NCBI GenBank assembly: GCA_002794785.1
Contig: NBBA01000008.1
Coordinates: 682,001 to 746,000, forward strand
Source of the DNA: Coniferiporia sulphurascens
Taxonomy: Eukaryota > Basidiomycota > Agaricomycetes > Hymenochaetales > Hymenochaetaceae
DNA length: 64,000 bases
Direction: 5' to 3'
Position numbers and translations under genes: made by a program. The notes below the pieces were generated by a model. That model had not been told where the DNA came from. It ran no database searches and saw only the letters and a program-made list of their open reading frames with translations. Of this stretch, positions 60,193 to 64,000 are shown piece by piece (the stretch's first letter is position 1; every line of letters starts with the position of its first letter).

Positions 60193-61354
60193 TCACTCGA
60201 ACGGCGCCATAACGCTGTTACCCCTGACGTCCGTCGCAAAGTTGCTGGGCACACCCGCGACCCAGTTCGGGCGCTCGAAGGTTGATGTGTGGCACCACGG
60301 TTTCAGCGTAAGTTCGCGCTCGATCGTGACTGAGAAGCAGCCCGACCAGCCCTTGCGCGGGAATGCTGCGCAGGTTGTCGCGATGAGGTTCGGGTGGATT
60401 AAGTTTGCGCGTCTGAAGCCGGATCATGGTGGTATGGAGATGGGAATTTCGCGGTGAAGCGGGAAGCCCTTTTGGTTAGCCAGTTTGGCAGGGGTAGAGA
60501 CGATATCGGAGACGTACAGCCCGACGTTATCTAAGAAATGCGGTTTCAGCGGCGCAGACATGGCTTATTTGGACCAAAAGTGCGTACCGAGGATGGTTGC
60601 AAGCTGTATGATCTGTCCTATCGTGGTGATGTTCCCTCTAAGTGCGTTGCATTTAAGAAAGTCGCGATAATTAAGGGGTAATGATATGAGCACCAGTATG
60701 AAGTGAATGATAGAAAGCGTATTCAGACCTACCCCTTGACGAAAATATCCTGGTGCCTAATGATGGCCTCGCAGACGCCGTCCGCCTGGTCCTCCACGCC
60801 GCCGTGCTGCAATATTAGTTCGCGGGCGACGATCGCGCCCTTGAACTCAAATGACATCTTGGTCGTTGCGAGGAAGGCGTCCGCTGTGCCTATGTCGTGT
60901 AGCAGGCACGTGAGGTAATACGTCTCAGCGTCATAGGTCCATTCAGGGAAGTGCGTCCTGACGAGGGCCGTCCCTAGAAGGAACCGGTGATTCGAGAATT
61001 GAGTGCGTGCGTGGGGCGATGAGAGAAGCATAATAGGCAGACCATATATGTAAACGCGGTTGCTATGGTTGAAAGTCTGCTCGGTGAGCCTTCCCTGTTG
61101 ATGCGGATAAGAAAGAATGCGGCATCAATCGGAAATAGCATTGAGAGTCGCGCAAGGACGAAACAGGCGCTTGCCTTTACGAATTCCTTGACCTTCTGTA
61201 CCAAAGGAGAGTCCGGGAGAGGCAGGTCCTTGAACTCGAGAGGATCCTGCTTTGGGGTCGCCCCAGACGCGGTCGGATGATCTTTGAAAAGCACGTCCGG
61301 GTCTTGGGGCACCGGGGTATAGCCATAGAAAGAGATCTTCTGCTCGTCGTTCAT
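60193..61354 (-). CDS. HD-domain cyanamide hydratase-like protein (Ddi2/Ddi3 type)
   Basis: Six exons give 251 aa: 61175-61354, 61043-61094, 60733-60973, 60588-60637, 60518-60530 and 60193-60412. The metal-binding HD-domain residues are present: FNHSNRVYIYG (His near 67), LTCLLHDIGTAD (His-Asp near 103), EAIIRHQDIF and GGNITTIGQIIQLATIL. The C-terminal blocks DNVGL, LIHPNLIATTCAAFPRKGW and LKPWCHT match yeast Ddi2, which hydrates toxic cyanamide to urea. Length is near Ddi2 (~225 aa) with an N-terminal extension. Exon 5 is only 13 nt, and the first intron probably uses a GC donor. Other HD hydrolases of this subfamily have unknown substrates, so cyanamide activity is likely but not certain. 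Divergent from OXA1, with 416 bases between starts. Confidence 0.86.
61095..61174 (-). other. probable GC-AG intron in the cyanamide hydratase-like gene
   Basis: The donor reads AAG then GCAAGC, close to the known GC-donor consensus, with acceptor CAACAG. A GT donor six bases earlier (GTAAAG) would also keep the frame but would drop Val-Lys before GRLTEQTFNHSNR. Confidence 0.55.
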
Positions 61355-61770
61355 TTTGTAGATTGGTGGAAGTAGCAGCTAATGACTGGGCCTTAAGGCT
61401 TGTATTCCCGGGAGATACTTCTGGATATTTATAGTCTTTCGATGGTTAGAGCTTGTGACTCACGCATTCCTTTTGTCCAACCACGTGAGGCAGTTGTATA
61501 GAGAAGTTCGTCGGGCACCATCGGGCATATGTCCGTGTGGTCGACGGTGCTTGCTAAGGGACCTGTGTCCCCAGCGCAGGAAAGACGTTCGGGACACTAG
61601 TGGAGGTCACGGACGGCGCCGACAAAAGCGGAGAACGAGCCCTTTAGGGAATTGATCGACGCGCCCATTCGGCAAAGGCCGAGCCGGCGCACGTGGTCGT
61701 TTTTGCTGCAAAGAACTCTTTGGTTTTTCTGGGAATTTCACGTTCTTGCTCGTCGTCCCAGACTGCGAAT
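61355..61770. other. shared upstream region of cyanamide hydratase-like gene and OXA1
   Basis: 416 bases between divergent starts; it must hold both promoters. No other feature recognised. Confidence 0.5.
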
Positions 61771-63419
61771 ATGAGCGTGTCGTTGGCATCTTGTCTGGCG
61801 CGGTCGTCACGCTGTGCGGGCAGTCGGTGCGTTGTATCGTACACACTTTGATGCAAGTGTTTACTGAGAATTTACCAGGAGTGCTGCTCATGCCGCGTTT
61901 CTTCCGGCACGCTCGTTGACTCGCCTGCAGGTGAGTTGTTTGGCCGCTACATTGCAGACTGCTCATACCGCTTTAGCGGAGCAGGCCGTTGGTTCAGTCT
62001 GGCCAGGTGTCTTGGGCTTTGGGGAGCGCACGCAGCTTCTCGTGGAATCCGTGGGCAGGGACTCCGAAGCTTGAAGTCCAAACACCTCCAGCACCCGGTA
62101 TGTCCGATGCTTATAGTAAAACTTAAAGCCTTACTCATAATACACGCTGCTATAAAGTGGTCGGTGAGACTCCCGCGACTCCTCACACCGAGGTACTCCG
62201 GGAAAATGCGTCTTCGGTAGTGGAATCTACGTCGCAAGCAGCCTCTGCTGTCGACACGTTGGCAGTCGTCCAGCCCGACGTTGCGCTGGTTGACTCAACT
62301 GCCGCCAGTGCCCTATCTGACTCCATCACGGGCTCACTAGCAGATGTCGCCTCTGTTGTATCGTCAATTCCTGGGCCTACGCAGTACGGCGACATGGCGG
62401 CTCTCGGCCTCGTAAGCTGGTCACCCGCAGGCTTCTTCCCTTGGCTGCTGGAGGTGACGCAGGTAACGACGGGCCTGCCTTGGTGGAGCGCGATCATATT
62501 AACGACGATAGGCGCGCGTGCGGCCCTGCTGCCGCTCATAGTACGGGGGCTGCGCACGCAGGGGCGTCTCGCGCCGATCCAACCACTCCTTGCAGAGGTC
62601 CGTCAGAAGGCAGACAAGGCGCGTGCGGGCGGCGACAAGATGGCGATGCAGCAGGCGATGGTGCAGCAGCAGGGCATCCTTAAGAAGGCCGGCGTTAACC
62701 CGCTCGACCAGATCCTCACGAGCGTCGCGCAGGTCTGTGTGCAGATTGGGTTCTTCATCGGCTTGCGCCGTATGTGCACCGTTCCCGTCGAGCAGCTCAC
62801 GGTCGGCGGCTTCGGCTGGATAACAGACCTGACAGTGCCAGACCCGCTATTCATTATGCCGGTCGTGAACTTTGCGCTCATCAATTTACAATTATACGTG
62901 CGTTGATATTATTTTTGCATTGGATTCCCACCCCTTCGTCATAATTTGATTTTTTAAAACACATCTATTGGTTGTTTGTAGGTCAGCCAACGGGATATGC
63001 TGGCAGTCGGGACCCCTGCGGCACCGCATATCCTTAATGGGCTTCGCGCAGCCACTGTTCTGAGTATCCCATTCATGTTGTACTTCCCTGCTGTACGTGA
63101 AACTTCATTTTGGGACAGGGAACCGGCCCCGTACTAACGTGTTCTGCTTTCCCTCACAATAAACCAGGGCCTGAACATCCATTTCATCACTTCCATTTCC
63201 TTCATTGCCGCTCAGACGCTCATACTCCGCATTCCGTCCCTGCGTAGTCGCCTCAGGATCGCGCCGCTACCTCCACTACCAGACAAAAAGTTGCCCACTA
63301 TGAGGGATACAGGGCGGTTTGTTAAGGAGTGGTACGCGGGCCGCATGGCCGCCGCACAACTGCAGGAAGCAGAGCGCATGCGGAAGATGCGTATGGTCAA
63401 GGCGCCCCCACGCAGGTAA
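61771..63419 (+). CDS. OXA1: mitochondrial inner-membrane insertase Oxa1
   Basis: YidC/Oxa1/Alb3 family insertase that places mitochondrially made and some imported proteins into the inner membrane. Six exons give 419 aa: 61771-61826, 61879-61930, 61958-62006, 62158-62897, 62982-63092 and 63168-63419. The first ~36 residues (MSVSLASCLARSSRCAG and on) are Arg/Ser/Ala-rich without acids, a mitochondrial presequence. The core begins FFPWLLEVTQVTTGLPWWSA, followed by the matrix loop with RLAPIQPLLAEVRQKAD, then hydrophobic segments including VCVQIGFFIGLRRM, PLFIMPVVNFALINLQLY, VLSIPFMLYFPAG and ITSISFIAAQTLIL. The C-terminal tail is basic (MRKMRMVKAPPRR), as needed for ribosome binding by Oxa1. 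Three small 5' exons are set by splice sites and frame; the start codon is the only in-frame ATG found before them. Confidence 0.93.
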
Positions 63420-63852
63420 AAAAGCACGTACACGCGTACACTTAGAGGAAGGAGAGGATCTTTCGATGCGGCTTCTAGCTTAAGATATAGACATGGTTCT
63501 TGCTATTTTCGAATTCGTTTTAATTGTTAATACCTCACCACTTCTTCGCTTATTTGACCTTGAGACGACTCGCGGAGATGAGTATTCGGTCAAGTCTGAT
63601 CGAATCGCGTATGTAGAACGAATCTCAGAGGAATTTCCCCATATCCGAGGACGCGTCGGCCGTGAGGGGGTGCGAGATTAAGTATGAATCACTCTTACAT
63701 TAAAGCAAGGAGAACGACGCTGCTGGGAACCAGGGTCCCTACGAGTAAGTCCTGGATACGGAGTAATTGGCCAGAGCGGACGGAATTCTGGGGAAAAAGT
63801 AAAGGGTGACGAACAACTCCCGCTAGAAACACAGGCACAGCCTCAGGCTCTA
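63420..63852. other. intergenic, convergent 3' ends
   Basis: About 430 bases between OXA1 and the probable gene at the right edge. A 62-codon open frame from ATG 63493 has no recognisable motif and is probably noncoding 3' UTR. Confidence 0.45.
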
Positions 63853-64000
63853 TTAGCATGCACGAAAGTCAAAGCTTTCTGGTCCCCGCTCATCCATTCC
63901 CCACGCGAACCTTCCATCGGCAGGTCCGCCCCACAAGCGGTCGCCATAGTCTCTCACGTTCCCAAGTATAAGTGGGAGCGGCAATGCCGAGCGCACCTGA
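63853..64000 (-). CDS. probable C-terminal exon of a gene running off the right edge
   Basis: Reading the minus strand from the window edge, one frame stays open to a TAA at 63853-63855. It gives a protein-like tail with GNVRDYGDRLWGGPADGRF and a second run ending ESFDFRAC. The even mix of Gly, Asp, Arg and aromatic residues looks coding, but I do not recognise the family. A splice acceptor may lie within the first bases. Only about 45 residues are visible. Confidence 0.4.
   Translation of the reverse strand, partial: QVRSALPLPLILGNVRDYGDRLWGGPADGRFAWGMDERGPESFDFRAC

Noticed and set aside
1..64000. CRISPR arrays, rRNA operons, bacterial operons or a biosynthetic gene cluster
   Set aside because: The DNA is spliceosomal fungal sequence. 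No regularly spaced repeats, rRNA blocks, polyketide/peptide synthases or terpene synthases were seen.

Overview
The window is nuclear DNA of a filamentous basidiomycete, most likely an Agaricomycete. Genes are split by many short introns (mostly 50-70 bp, GT..AG) with tiny exons. The gene set is fungal: STE12 with added C2H2 fingers, a METTL14-type m6A subunit, glycogen phosphorylase, NOC2, OXA1 and mushroom-type F-box proteins. I rebuilt exon structures by hand from splice sites, reading frame and remembered family conservation. Every complete rebuilt coding sequence has a length divisible by three, but none has been tested against transcripts or a database.

Layout. 1-8.4 kb: three minus-strand genes, namely a partial Msb1/Mug8-type protein, glycogen phosphorylase (17 exons) and a conserved multi-pass membrane protein. 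8.8-9.9 kb: a 5'-truncated LINE insertion with a perfect 15-bp target duplication, a 3' hairpin and a poly(A) tail. 11.1-16.9 kb: an unrecognised disordered protein (minus) divergent from an UBC7-type E2 (plus), then METTL14-like (plus). 16.9-20.1 kb: no gene seen. 20.1-24.6 kb: STE12 (minus). 24.6-33.4 kb: nearly 9 kb with no gene I can support.

33.4-43.7 kb is gene-dense: a Cbp6/UQCC2-like complex III assembly factor (plus), NOC2 (minus), an FMP46-like thioredoxin-fold protein (plus), a multi-pass membrane protein (minus), a secreted Cys/Ser-rich protein with a GPI-like tail (plus) and an FMO-like monooxygenase with an NTF2-like N-terminus (minus). 43.7-47.8 kb holds a 215-bp MITE with 29-bp inverted repeats and TA flanks. 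47.8-54.3 kb is a head-to-head pair of paralogous F-box genes. 54.3-60.2 kb is repeat-rich and without recognised genes. 60.2-63.4 kb holds a divergent pair, an HD-domain cyanamide-hydratase-like gene (minus) and mitochondrial OXA1 (plus). A probable partial gene touches the right edge.

The genes are mostly unrelated housekeeping and regulatory loci; I see no biosynthetic cluster or defence island. Loose themes are mitochondrial biogenesis (Cbp6/UQCC2-like, FMP46-like, OXA1), ubiquitination (UBC7, two F-box proteins) and developmental control (STE12, METTL14-like). The items most worth checking are the F-box pair with conserved intron positions and a 1-kb intron, a 6-nt micro-exon in the monooxygenase, two probable GC-AG introns, the MITE, and the LINE with its 3' hairpin.
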